Virus record (IMG/VR): IMGVR_UViG_3300042301_000626
Coordinates: 1-29,174 of that record
Source of the DNA: a virus
Length of the DNA stretch: 29,174 bases
Reading direction: 5' to 3' (one strand)
Shown here: piece after piece, positions 13,683-20,028 of the stretch
Numbering within the stretch: the first letter of the stretch is position 1
Layout: each line of letters starts with the position of its first letter
The notes under the pieces: model-generated
Databases searched by the model: none
What the model saw: only the letters and a program-made list of their open reading frames with translations
Told to the model about the DNA's origin: nothing
Program-made: the position numbers and the translations under genes

Positions 13683-13824
13683 TGTTAATGGCTTTTAAAG
13701 TTGTGTCTTTGTCTTGTTCGGTTAAAAAGATTCCGCTTGGGTTGTAGTTCTCAACTGCGGTCTTCAAAAAGATTAGTTCAGTATAACTCAACTCAACTAT
13801 CCATTTGTCTTGATTCTTTGCCAT
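13672..13824 (-). CDS. Small protein (50 aa)
   Basis: A 50-codon frame, ATG 13824 to TAA 13672, second in the leftward operon. The peptide has an ELSYTELIFLKTAVE helix and an acidic tail. It begins two bases after the stop of the first gene and overlaps the next by 11 bases. No function is known. Confidence 0.55.
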   Translation of the reverse strand: MAKNQDKWIVELSYTELIFLKTAVENYNPSGIFLTEQDKDTTLKAINNAK

Positions 13825-13826
13825 AG

Positions 13827-14039
13827 TTAGATAACTTGAAAGATGTATATTTCGCTTTGGGCTGGGGATGTCAATGGAATGTTGCCATCGAAAGCAAAGG
13901 CAAAGCCTTCTTTGTCGTAGTCGTGTTCCAAACCCATTTCGGATGCGTGGCGCAATACTGAATCGTTTGCGAGTGATTGTGTTGGAAATTCAAATACTTT
14001 CGCTTGATTTCCCGATTCGTGAATGATTACTTGATACAT
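13827..14039 (-). CDS. First leftward gene, hypothetical 70-aa protein
   Basis: A 70-residue acidic alpha/beta protein. A longer in-frame ATG at 14093 is rejected because it would lie upstream of the expected transcription start, within the -7/-33 promoter (14072-14101). From ATG 14039 the leader is about 25 bases and A-rich. The C-terminal end is hydrophobic (EIYIFQVI). It has no recognised motif. As the most promoter-proximal leftward gene it is probably made early, and early host-takeover proteins often look like this, but that is only inference. Confidence 0.6.
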   Translation of the reverse strand: MYQVIIHESGNQAKVFEFPTQSLANDSVLRHASEMGLEHDYDKEGFAFAFDGNIPLTSPAQSEIYIFQVI

Positions 14040-14071
14040 AATTGTGTTTTTTAAATTGTTCGTTTGTTTGG

Positions 14072-14101
14072 CAAAGTTAAACACAAATTCCATAATGTCA
14101 A
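14072..14101 (-). promoter_or_regulatory. Main leftward promoter
   Basis: On the minus strand TTGACA (14101-14096) and TAACTTTG (14079-14072) are separated so that TTG and TA lie 19 bases apart. This is an exact TTG-N19-TAnnTTTG Bacteroidota housekeeping promoter. It sits 33 bases before the first leftward ATG (14039) and faces away from the rightward gene at 14191. Confidence 0.75.
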
Positions 14102-14190
14102 GAAAAACTTTGAAAAAAATAAAACTATTTTGTGTTTTGTAGGATTTGCAAGGGTTTTAGACGCAAGATTTTTTTAGATTTACTTAAAAT
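14102..14190. promoter_or_regulatory. Divergent intergenic region, rightward promoter unresolved
   Basis: This AT-rich interval separates the two transcription blocks. A rightward promoter is expected, but only imperfect boxes are seen: TATTTTG (14126-14132, one T short) and TAGGATTTG (14140-14148, one base too long). No operator-like palindrome was clear by eye. Confidence 0.35.
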
Positions 14191-14586
14191 ATGAAGCAAA
14201 AGATAGTTAATTCAATGAAGCCACGTGCCAAAAAACCGTTTAGCGGTGAGGCTGGATTACAAGTTGCGGTTATTCAGTATCTAAAGATGGCTTATCCAAC
14301 CGCTTTATACTGCGCTTCTGCAGGTGGAATGTTCACATCAATGAAACAAGCTATCAAAATGAAGGCGACTGGATACGTTAAAGGATTCCCCGACTTGCAA
14401 ATCTGCGAACCCAATGAAAAATACCACGGCTTATTCATTGAATTGAAGGTGGATAAAGGCGTAGCGAGTAAGGAACAAAAGGAATGGATCAAACAACTAA
14501 ACAAAAAGGGTTATTACGCGTCTATATGTAAAGGATTTGACGATGCTCAAAAAGTAATTGATGGATATTTCAACGGCACAATATAA
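14191..14586 (+). CDS. VRR-NUC domain nuclease
   Basis: A 131-residue stand-alone VRR-NUC protein of the PD-(D/E)xK superfamily. Residues that fit the active site are E20, D68 in GFPDL (65-69) and ELK (84-86), followed by a conserved Q/W helix (QKEWIKQL) and a C-terminal GYYASICKGFDDA segment. Such small phage enzymes resemble Holliday-junction resolvases and could debranch replication intermediates before packaging. It is the first rightward gene, and an ATG at 14215 is an alternative start. Its last 26 bases overlap the sigma-like gene. Confidence 0.82.
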   Translation: MKQKIVNSMKPRAKKPFSGEAGLQVAVIQYLKMAYPTALYCASAGGMFTSMKQAIKMKATGYVKGFPDLQICEPNEKYHGLFIELKVDKGVASKEQKEWIKQLNKKGYYASICKGFDDAQKVIDGYFNGTI

Positions 14587-15055
14587 TAAGTACCGCAAAT
14601 TTGCGGAGGTAATCGCAGGTGGTAGATACGATGGCGATGAACTTCTGCATTCTACTTTATTGAATATACTTGAATCCCCATCTTTAAATATTCGTGACCT
14701 TGACAATTATGTGATGTGCTCACTCAAATGGGAGTTCACACGACCACGTACACGTTTTAAAAAGTTAGTAGGTGAGTTCCAATCGAACTGGAAAGATTTA
14801 GAGCCATTTCAATTTGAGATTGCGATAAATGCCAACGGAGAAACGTGGGTAGGTAGTAGGTTAACCAACGAACAACTTGACATCCTTATAAGTCGCCTTC
14901 CATCATTTGAACGCGATGTTTTCCAACTCTATGTAATGAGTGATTTTTCATATCGCGAACTATCCGAGGAAACTGGAATCCCTGTATCGTATCTATATGA
15001 CACGGTTAAACGCGCAAAAGACGAAATAAAGAAATCTATTAAATATGACGAATAA
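14561..15055 (+). CDS. Sigma-70-like (ECF-type) DNA-binding protein
   Basis: A 164-residue protein. The C-terminal part (108-160) reads as sigma region 4: LPSFERDVFQLYVMSDFSYR, then ELSEETGIPVSYLYDTVKRAKDEI, a clear helix-turn-helix. The N-terminal half (DGDELLHSTLLNILE and following) resembles a diverged region 2. Phage proteins of this type may redirect host RNA polymerase or act as simple DNA-binding regulators. It sits upstream of the whole late block, so late-gene activation is an attractive inference. ATG 14561 is used; the TTG at 14558 is ignored. The stop overlaps the next start by 11 bases (ATGACGAATAA). Confidence 0.72.
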   Translation: MDISTAQYNKYRKFAEVIAGGRYDGDELLHSTLLNILESPSLNIRDLDNYVMCSLKWEFTRPRTRFKKLVGEFQSNWKDLEPFQFEIAINANGETWVGSRLTNEQLDILISRLPSFERDVFQLYVMSDFSYRELSEETGIPVSYLYDTVKRAKDEIKKSIKYDE

Positions 15056-15551
15056 AGAAATGTTCACCCAACGGATGGAGATATGCAATGCTTGTCCGAT
15101 ATTCAATAAGACAACGCGAACTTGTGGCACTCCATTAAATAAACTTAACCCATTTGCTGAATGGCAAGAAATGAATGGCGTTCGATTTAAGCCTTGCGGC
15201 TGCTTTATGGATGTCAAAGGACGAATGGCATTGCAAGAATGTCCTGCAGGGTTATGGGGTGCGGTTGTGGATAGTAACGTAATAGACGAAGCAAAGGAAC
15301 TTATTAAGGTCATTAAAGAAAGCGGAAAGGTAACTGGCGAACAACGAAAGGTATTAGGTCAACTCAAAGGAATCATCCAAGGGGGTAAAGCGGTAAGCCT
15401 ACGTCATTGCGTTGGATGCGTGAATAAGATTGTGGACGAGTTAGGTCACCAACTCAAAAGAGAGGAATCGGAGTTAATCACCGAACCCATCACCGAACAA
15501 ATCACCGAACCACAACCCAAAAAACGTGGAAGAAGAAAACGAGCACAATGA
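15045..15551 (+). CDS. Cys-rich protein with AT-hook-like C-terminus
   Basis: A 168-residue protein. Cysteines at 14, 17, 27, 51, 53 and 66 form one or two zinc sites in the first 70 residues (CNAC, CGC, ECPAGLW). A second CVGC pair lies near 120. A helical middle is followed by a Thr/Glu/Pro repeat and a basic KKRGRRKR end like an AT-hook. This is a DNA-binding look, but the family is unknown to me. It follows the sigma-like gene with an 11-nt overlap, so the two may act together on transcription. It overlaps the next gene by four bases. Confidence 0.6.
   Translation: MTNKEMFTQRMEICNACPIFNKTTRTCGTPLNKLNPFAEWQEMNGVRFKPCGCFMDVKGRMALQECPAGLWGAVVDSNVIDEAKELIKVIKESGKVTGEQRKVLGQLKGIIQGGKAVSLRHCVGCVNKIVDELGHQLKREESELITEPITEQITEPQPKKRGRRKRAQ
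15477..15512 (+). repeat. Three 12-bp tandem repeats in the Cys-rich gene
   Basis: ATCACCGAACCC, ATCACCGAACAA and ATCACCGAACCA lie head to tail, encoding ITEP/ITEQ/ITEP as a linker before the basic tail. Length variation here would not change the frame. Confidence 0.8.
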
Positions 15552-15733
15552 TGAACCTGCTACATTTTTGTTTTATGTCGTATTTGACGACCGTATTACT
15601 ACATATTGGATTCTTCCTGACGCTAATGCGTTATCACTCCATACGTTTCACAACTGAAAATATAGTAGGTATGCTATTTACAGCCATAACCTTTCCTTTA
15701 TGGTGGTTTAATTTGTTTACTAAAAGTGAATAA
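15548..15733 (+). CDS. Small membrane protein (61 aa)
   Basis: A 61-residue protein with two hydrophobic segments (about 3-28 and 38-54), the second rich in aromatics (FPLWWFNLF), and a short charged tail. It overlaps the previous gene by four bases (ATGA). The start may be the first or second of two adjacent ATGs. It may affect the envelope or superinfection, but nothing in the sequence shows this. It is the last gene before the long non-coding region. Confidence 0.55.
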   Translation: MMNLLHFCFMSYLTTVLLHIGFFLTLMRYHSIRFTTENIVGMLFTAITFPLWWFNLFTKSE

Positions 15734-15783
15734 ATAGTATTTGCTTTTTAAGGCAACCATTGTTTTTTATTGCATCTTTGTAG

Positions 15784-15958
15784 TGTTGAGATGATGAAGT
15801 ACTGCCCCTTTGGTTTTTCGAATCTCAACAATTCATAAAATCATTGGGGCATTTTCTTTATGTATAATTACAATCTACTCTCCATTGCCAAAGGGAGATG
15901 CAAACGGCAAACTTGCGATACATCAACGCTTGGTTCAGGTAACTACCCCTTTGCGGGT
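15784..15958 (+). ncRNA. Candidate structured RNA with pseudoknot-like pairing
   Basis: The only gene-free stretch above 300 bases is 15734-16096. Within it, a 9-bp perfect inverted repeat (15784-15792 with 15822-15830) is interleaved with TGCCCC/GGGGCA (15803-15808 with 15846-15851), which would make a pseudoknot. CCCTTTGG (15806-15813) can instead pair with CCAAAGGG (15888-15895), which in turn can pair with CCCCTTTG further on. TTGCC/GGCAA (15885-15889 with 15906-15910) and ACCC/GGGT (from 15945) add hairpins. Short open frames cross it but look non-coding. The set suggests a folded RNA or alternative structures, either strand-specific or operator-like. No Rfam family is assigned. Confidence 0.4.
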
Positions 15959-15990
15959 GATTGTTTGTTTTTCGTGGGGGGAGCTTTTTC
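15943..15990 (+). terminator. Possible terminator of the early rightward genes
   Basis: CTACCCC (15943-15949) can pair with GGGG-x-AG within 15976-15983, and the stem is followed by CTTTTTCTTTTC. The stem is short with a large loop, so this is a weak candidate to end early rightward transcription before the late promoter. Confidence 0.3.
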
Positions 15991-16041
15991 TTTTCTTTCT
16001 TTTTCTTTTTTAAACTTTTTTCTTTTTCTTTCTTTTCTTTT
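15984..16041 (+). other. Polypyrimidine (homopurine-homopyrimidine) stretch
   Basis: Two pure C/T runs of 28 and 27 bases (15984-16011 and 16015-16041), separated by AAA, consist of T3-T6 blocks punctuated by single Cs. The lower strand is nearly all purine. Such strand-asymmetric tracts are unusual in phage DNA. They can adopt triplex forms, aid unwinding or pause polymerase. The adjoining late promoter is an AT-rich region, so an origin or transcription switch is possible. Confidence 0.7.
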
Positions 16042-16069
16042 GGAATTAGTTTATTAAATACATATAACT

Positions 16070-16077
16070 TATATTTG
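16070..16077 (+). promoter_or_regulatory. Late rightward promoter candidate (-7 box)
   Basis: TATATTTG matches TAnnTTTG and lies 20 bases before ATG 16097 in non-coding DNA. The upstream region is AT-rich, but the nearest TTG (16040-16042) is 27 bases away, further than the usual 17-23. A -33-less promoter or one read with the phage sigma-like protein would fit. Confidence 0.45.
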
Positions 16078-16096
16078 TAATAGATAACAAAGTCAA

Positions 16097-16453
16097 ATGA
16101 TAATACTTCCTGCACAAATCGAATCAATCAAAAGTCGTAAAGATAGAACTACGGCTATTGTAATAGGCACAAACGAACTGACACCAGATAAGGCAGGTCA
16201 AATATTCAGCCTTCAAAATTCGTTTGTTTACGTGGCTCTAAAAGAGGAGGAGTTTGCGTCTAAAGAGAGAGAGATTATAGATGACCTTAAAGCGGACTTT
16301 GAAATAGAAAGGAAGTCCAATGGTCAACGATTGAGGAACGTGCTGTATAAGTTATGGGAACAAGACAAAGAAGGGTTCTTGACCTTTGCCAAGTATTACG
16401 ACCATAAGATGGAGCAGTTAATCAATCACTTTAAAAGTAAATTGGAGTTATAA
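16097..16453 (+). CDS. Hypothetical protein upstream of TerS
   Basis: A 118-residue soluble protein. It has an N-terminal beta region, FVYVALKEEEF (43-53), a charged helix, and a QRLRNVLYKLWEQDKEGF then YYDHKMEQLINHFKSKL C-terminal half. I recall this family just ahead of the small terminase gene in Bacteroidota phages, so a packaging-related or late regulatory role is possible but unproven. It is first in the late block, 20 bases from a promoter-like box. Confidence 0.65.
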   Translation: MIILPAQIESIKSRKDRTTAIVIGTNELTPDKAGQIFSLQNSFVYVALKEEEFASKEREIIDDLKADFEIERKSNGQRLRNVLYKLWEQDKEGFLTFAKYYDHKMEQLINHFKSKLEL

Positions 16454-16483
16454 GATTGTTAATATCAATTAGAAACAAGCGTT

Positions 16484-16774
16484 ATGGCATTTGAAAAAGG
16501 TAAATCAGGAAACCCAAACGGAAGACCTCACGGCGCAAAGTCAGAGAAAACTTTACAATGGGAACAACTTGGCGAATCCATCACTGGACAACAGGCGGAG
16601 AAGTTCAATGCGTTCTTGGATAAGTTGTGGAGTTCACGCGATGACCAAGACAAGATGATAGCATCCGAGTTGTACTTAAAGACACTTGAATACTTCAAGC
16701 CTAAACAAGCAAGACAGACGATTGTAGGCGAAGGTGACGCGCCAGTGCAAATTGTAATAAGTGACAAACTATGA
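16484..16774 (+). CDS. Putative terminase small subunit (KGxSGNPxGRP-type)
   Basis: A 96-residue protein. The N-terminal KGKSGNPNGRPHGAKS segment is the DUF5681-like motif common in TerS-like proteins, and the remainder is helical with a YLKTLEYFKPKQAR segment. TerS binds phage DNA at pac/cos and hands it to TerL. It is shorter than classical TerS (about 150-180), and TerL is not adjacent but lies 7 kb away on the other strand, so the assignment is tentative. Another DNA-binding role is possible. It overlaps the next gene by four bases (ATGA). Confidence 0.55.
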   Translation: MAFEKGKSGNPNGRPHGAKSEKTLQWEQLGESITGQQAEKFNAFLDKLWSSRDDQDKMIASELYLKTLEYFKPKQARQTIVGEGDAPVQIVISDKL

Positions 16775-16995
16775 AAGTTATTTACGAGTTCAATGATGAT
16801 GACCGAGAAGAGTTAGAGATATTTCAGCAATCTCGAAAGATATGGGTTACTATGTGGGAGATGAATAATGAGTTTCGTAAATGGATTAAGTACAATGAAA
16901 AGGAATTGAATGGTGACCAATTAGATGCGCTTGATAAGTTCCGACAAAGATTCTTGGATATTGTAAAAGAAAACAACGTAAATTTAGACCTATGA
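16771..16995 (+). CDS. Small hypothetical protein
   Basis: A 74-residue, charged helical protein (acidic N-terminus, EFRKWIKYNEKEL middle, then LDKFRQRFLDIVKE). There is no membrane segment or known motif. It is tied to both neighbours by 4-nt ATGA overlaps. In this position of a late operon it could be a head or packaging accessory, but that is guesswork. Confidence 0.6.
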   Translation: MKVIYEFNDDDREELEIFQQSRKIWVTMWEMNNEFRKWIKYNEKELNGDQLDALDKFRQRFLDIVKENNVNLDL

Positions 16996-17165
16996 CAGAA
17001 GCAAGAAATGAGAATATGCACCACACCTACAGGTTGTGCCTAATGTTTGGAATGTGGTTACAGCAACCAACCCAACGCAAGAGATTAAAGGCAACAGAGA
17101 TGACCGTTCTTTTTCAAGAATGGATTGAGTTATTAAGTCAGCAACTTGACAATGGCGAAGATTAA
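16992..17165 (+). CDS. Small protein (57 aa)
   Basis: A 57-codon frame, ATG 16992 to TAA 17165, fills the gap before the tail chaperone. Its start overlaps the previous gene by four bases (ATGA) and its end overlaps the next start by 14 bases. The peptide has an aromatic and Met-rich helix (LMFGMWLQQP) and an EMTVLFQEWIELL helix. It has no known family. Confidence 0.55.
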   Translation: MTEARNENMHHTYRLCLMFGMWLQQPTQRKRLKATEMTVLFQEWIELLSQQLDNGED

Positions 17166-17733
17166 ATTAGAGAAGGACTATTCCAAAGTAACGGTCAAGC
17201 AGTACGTTGACTTTATTACCAATGAAGGAAACGACATTGGGCAGGTATCTGCTATCTTAAAAATAAACAAAGATGATGCGCGTAACTTATCACCCGAAAC
17301 CATTGGAGAGGTTATAGCCTTTTTCAAAGAAACCATAGACGAACCCAAAGCGGAACACCAACACAAATGGAAAACGTACGGATTTGTTCCGGATGTAAAC
17401 AAGATTTCGTTTGGCGAATGGTTGGATTTAGAAAGTAATTGCAAGGACTTCCCAAAGAATCTAAATAAGATACTATCTATTCTTTACCGCCCAATTAGTT
17501 CCGAGATTGGTACAAAGTACAAAATTGAGCCGTACACCGCAGAGCATTTAACCAATGCGGATCACTTCAACGATATGCCGTTATCAGTTGCAAATGGTGC
17601 GTTGGTTTTTTTTTCGAATATCGAAAACGAATTACTGAATCGTTCCCTAGAGTTTTTAGATACAACGATGACCTCGGAGATGATGAAAGCGATAACGATG
17701 ATGGAGGAGGCGCTCAAGCAACAAGCGACTTAA
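17152..17733 (+). CDS. Tail assembly chaperone, short form (G-like)
   Basis: A 193-residue, mainly helical and acidic protein. ATG 17152 is preferred over an upstream TTG. It sits in the tail region before the tape measure, has no membrane or catalytic motif, and near codon 152 contains a run of nine T's (17606-17614). From there the -1 frame stays open to 17891, giving a longer form. This arrangement is the hallmark of G/GT-type chaperones of siphophages, which coat the tape measure during assembly. The usual adjacency to the tape measure is broken here by 7.6 kb of tail genes. Family similarity alone is weak, so the call rests on the slippery site plus position. Confidence 0.65.
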   Translation: MAKIKLEKDYSKVTVKQYVDFITNEGNDIGQVSAILKINKDDARNLSPETIGEVIAFFKETIDEPKAEHQHKWKTYGFVPDVNKISFGEWLDLESNCKDFPKNLNKILSILYRPISSEIGTKYKIEPYTAEHLTNADHFNDMPLSVANGALVFFSNIENELLNRSLEFLDTTMTSEMMKAITMMEEALKQQAT

Positions 17734-17891
17734 GTGAACGATACGGATGGTTCCACGTCATCGAAGAGTTAGCGGATAGGGATGTGACCAAGTTCGACCA
17801 AGTAACCGAAACACAAGCGAGTACAATCTTTGCTCACTTATCATATCGAATTGATTATTTTTCTTTTCAAAAGCAACTCCTAAAAAAGTAA
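17152..17891 (+). CDS. Tail assembly chaperone, frameshifted long form (GT-like)
   Basis: Slipping back one base on TTTTTTTTT (17606-17614) joins about 154 codons of the short form to about 92 codons of the -1 frame, for a total near 246 residues. The -1 frame has no stop from the run to TAA at 17889-17891. After a strongly acidic Asp/Gly linker, it encodes a conserved-looking domain starting SERYGWFHVIEELADRD and continuing VTKFDQVTE. That domain has no own start codon near its beginning, so without frameshifting it would be untranslated. In other phages the T part binds tape measure and tube protein. Confidence 0.65.
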
Positions 17892-17912
17892 CCATTTGCG
17901 TCTTTGATATAT

Positions 17913-18386
17913 ATGGCAACAGCATCTTCCCTTTATACTTATAATGTCGTGGTAAGTAAGTTTCAGCAATTCGCTGAACAACACGCTTTAATAAGACGAT
18001 TCACACACGGACAAATAGCCCAAGCGGATTTGGAAAAGGAAACGGAGTATCCGTGGATGCACGTTACACCAACTGGGGTTAGTTTCGATAAAGGACAACT
18101 TTCGTACACCTTTGATGTGTTCTTTGCTGATTTGCCACGTGATAAGGACGAAAAGACGGAGTACCAAAAACAAGCAATCAGTGATTGCATTCTTTTGGCT
18201 TCTGACTTTGTAAATATGTTGGAACTTGGGCATATCTTCGATGAATCGGTAGTTCTTACAACACCTATAAGCGGTTCGCCATTTGTAGAAGAATTTAGCC
18301 ACGTGTTAACTGGAGTTCAACTATCTATTGAGTTGGCAGTTGACTACACTTGGAACGCTTGCGAAATACCATACATTGGGGACTAA
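17913..18386 (+). CDS. Tail completion/terminator-like protein
   Basis: A 157-residue protein with the start set at ATG 17913 (an upstream TTG would add three residues). It has an alpha/beta look, with a FAEQHALIRRFTHG helix, strands around WMHVTPTGVSF and YTFDVFFADLP, and a QKQAISDCILLASDFVNML helix. This resembles the fold pattern of tail terminator (gpU-like) proteins, and it lies between chaperone and fibre genes. The identification is from pattern and context. The next gene starts on its stop (TAATG). Confidence 0.5.
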   Translation: MATASSLYTYNVVVSKFQQFAEQHALIRRFTHGQIAQADLEKETEYPWMHVTPTGVSFDKGQLSYTFDVFFADLPRDKDEKTEYQKQAISDCILLASDFVNMLELGHIFDESVVLTTPISGSPFVEEFSHVLTGVQLSIELAVDYTWNACEIPYIGD

Positions 18387-19834
18387 TGGCAAAGAAGGTA
18401 CAATATACAACCAACGAACCAAGCGCATCCACTGATTACTTGGCGGCGGATAACACTTGGAAACCTTATTCAGGTGGTTCGGGTGGTAGTGGTATTCCGC
18501 ACGGATCAACAAGTGGAACGGATACCTACACAACTACTATAAGCGGAGTAACTGCTTATAACGATGCAGACGCGTTTCTAATTCGTTTTAATATAGGCAA
18601 TACGACAAGCGCGACTTTGAATATCAATTCACTTGGTGCGATTCCGTTGTATAGAAATAATGATGGGGCTTTAATAGGTGGTGACATTATAGACGGTGCG
18701 GAAATGCTTTGCGTTTATAACTCAACTACTAACCGATTCCAAGTTATAGGTACTGCCCCTAATACTTTGTTGGCTTATGTGACAAATGCAGAAAGCACCA
18801 CTATAACCAAAGGACAGCCAGTTTACGCATTTGGTGGACAAGGTGACCGATTGAAAGTTAAGTTGGCATATAATACATTAGATTCTACATCTGCTCAAAC
18901 AGTTGGTATGGTATTGTCAACTTCAATAGGTGCAAATCAAAAGGGGTTAATTATAGTTAATGGTCAGTTAGACGGCTTAAGTTTGTTTCCAACTTCAACT
19001 TGGGCAGATGGTGACGCGGTGTATTTAGGTGCAACGGCAGGAACGGTAACTAATATCAAACCATCAGCACCAAATCACCTTGTATATCTTGGCTTCGTCA
19101 CGACTGCAAGTAATGGTAGTGCGGGGAGAATGTATGTTAGAGTGCAAAATGGTTACGAATTAAATGAGATACACGATGTATCAATAACATCTGTTGCTAA
19201 CGATGATGTCTTAAAGTACAACTCAACTACTTCGCTTTGGGAGAATAGCAACGTATTATCTACCAAACAAGATACAATCACAGGCGCTGCAACTACTATT
19301 ACAAGTTCAAATCTTACTAACTATCGCGCTCTTGTAAGTGATGGTGGTGGTAAGGTAGCGGTTGCGGCTACAACATCAAATGAGATAGGCTATTTGAGTG
19401 GTGTTACAAGTAGTATTCAAACGCAGTTAAATGCTAAAGTAACTTCTACTTTATTCAGTTTCAATTTGGGTAATGTCATAGTTGGAAGTGCGACTTCTTG
19501 GATTGCTGTAGGTGTTGTGAATGGCGGTAATGAATCTTCTGCAACTGTTATAATTCCTTACGCTTGTATATTAAGTGATATGTACACTATGCACTATACT
19601 ACAACACAACCAGCAACTGGCGCGCAAGTATTTACAGTGCGTAAAAATGGTGTAGATACAGCGTTGACTATTACCATTGCAGCAGGTAGCGCACCAACAA
19701 CAACTCCATATTCAAATACATCTAATTCGGTAACATTCGCTGCAGGTGATAAATTGAGTATAAGAAGGCAAAATTTCGCTACAACAAACGGCGGCGCAGT
19801 AAATGGCTTGTCATTTAAACTAATCGCAATATAA
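18386..19834 (+). CDS. Tail fibre / virion appendage protein
   Basis: A 482-residue protein from ATG 18386 (a longer frame is open upstream but would overlap the previous gene). It is rich in Thr, Ser, Asn and Gly, with a repeated beta-strand/turn pattern, low charge and no Cys. A segment around TKGQPVYAFGGQGDRLKVK, GLIIVNGQLDGL and GDAVYLGATAG (residues about 145-230) is a typical fibre/spike beta-domain found in many Bacteroidota phages. The C-terminal third has jelly-roll-like strands and may bind the receptor. Host range is therefore likely set in part here. Confidence 0.6.
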   Translation: MAKKVQYTTNEPSASTDYLAADNTWKPYSGGSGGSGIPHGSTSGTDTYTTTISGVTAYNDADAFLIRFNIGNTTSATLNINSLGAIPLYRNNDGALIGGDIIDGAEMLCVYNSTTNRFQVIGTAPNTLLAYVTNAESTTITKGQPVYAFGGQGDRLKVKLAYNTLDSTSAQTVGMVLSTSIGANQKGLIIVNGQLDGLSLFPTSTWADGDAVYLGATAGTVTNIKPSAPNHLVYLGFVTTASNGSAGRMYVRVQNGYELNEIHDVSITSVANDDVLKYNSTTSLWENSNVLSTKQDTITGAATTITSSNLTNYRALVSDGGGKVAVAATTSNEIGYLSGVTSSIQTQLNAKVTSTLFSFNLGNVIVGSATSWIAVGVVNGGNESSATVIIPYACILSDMYTMHYTTTQPATGAQVFTVRKNGVDTALTITIAAGSAPTTTPYSNTSNSVTFAAGDKLSIRRQNFATTNGGAVNGLSFKLIAI

Positions 19835-20028
19835 TGAGATACGAGATAATAAATGAAGGTGAATATATTGTAATCAATGTAATAGGTCACAATATATTTT
19901 TTGGGTACGATACTTCTCCCGATTACGATGGATTTAGAGTTGCATTAGATACCAAAGGAATCGATGCCTTTGTTGATCTATTGATACAAGATAGTAATAC
20001 CGCGTTTAACACTTTCGTGAATGGCTAA
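19834..20028 (+). CDS. Small hypothetical protein after the fibre
   Basis: A 64-residue acidic protein with N-terminal beta strands (EYIVINVIGHNIFFGYDT) and a C-terminal helix. It overlaps the fibre stop by one base (TAATG) and the next gene by eight (ATGGCTAA). It could be a fibre chaperone or minor tail component. No family is known to me. Confidence 0.55.
   Translation: MRYEIINEGEYIVINVIGHNIFFGYDTSPDYDGFRVALDTKGIDAFVDLLIQDSNTAFNTFVNG

Noticed and set aside
14040-14093. Upstream start (ATG 14093) for the first leftward gene.
   Set aside because: It lies within the promoter, upstream of the expected transcription start. ATG 14039 fits.
15260-15275. A single DnaA-box-like site (one mismatch to TTATCCACA) on the minus strand in the Cys-rich gene.
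   Set aside because: It is isolated and in coding sequence. No cluster of boxes was found by eye, so an origin cannot be placed from it.
15810-16127. Short open frames on both strands across the non-coding region, including a Lys-rich one on the minus strand and a Phe-rich one on the plus strand.
   Set aside because: Their composition simply reflects the polypyrimidine tract. They have no plausible starts or motifs, and inverted repeats explain the conserved look better.
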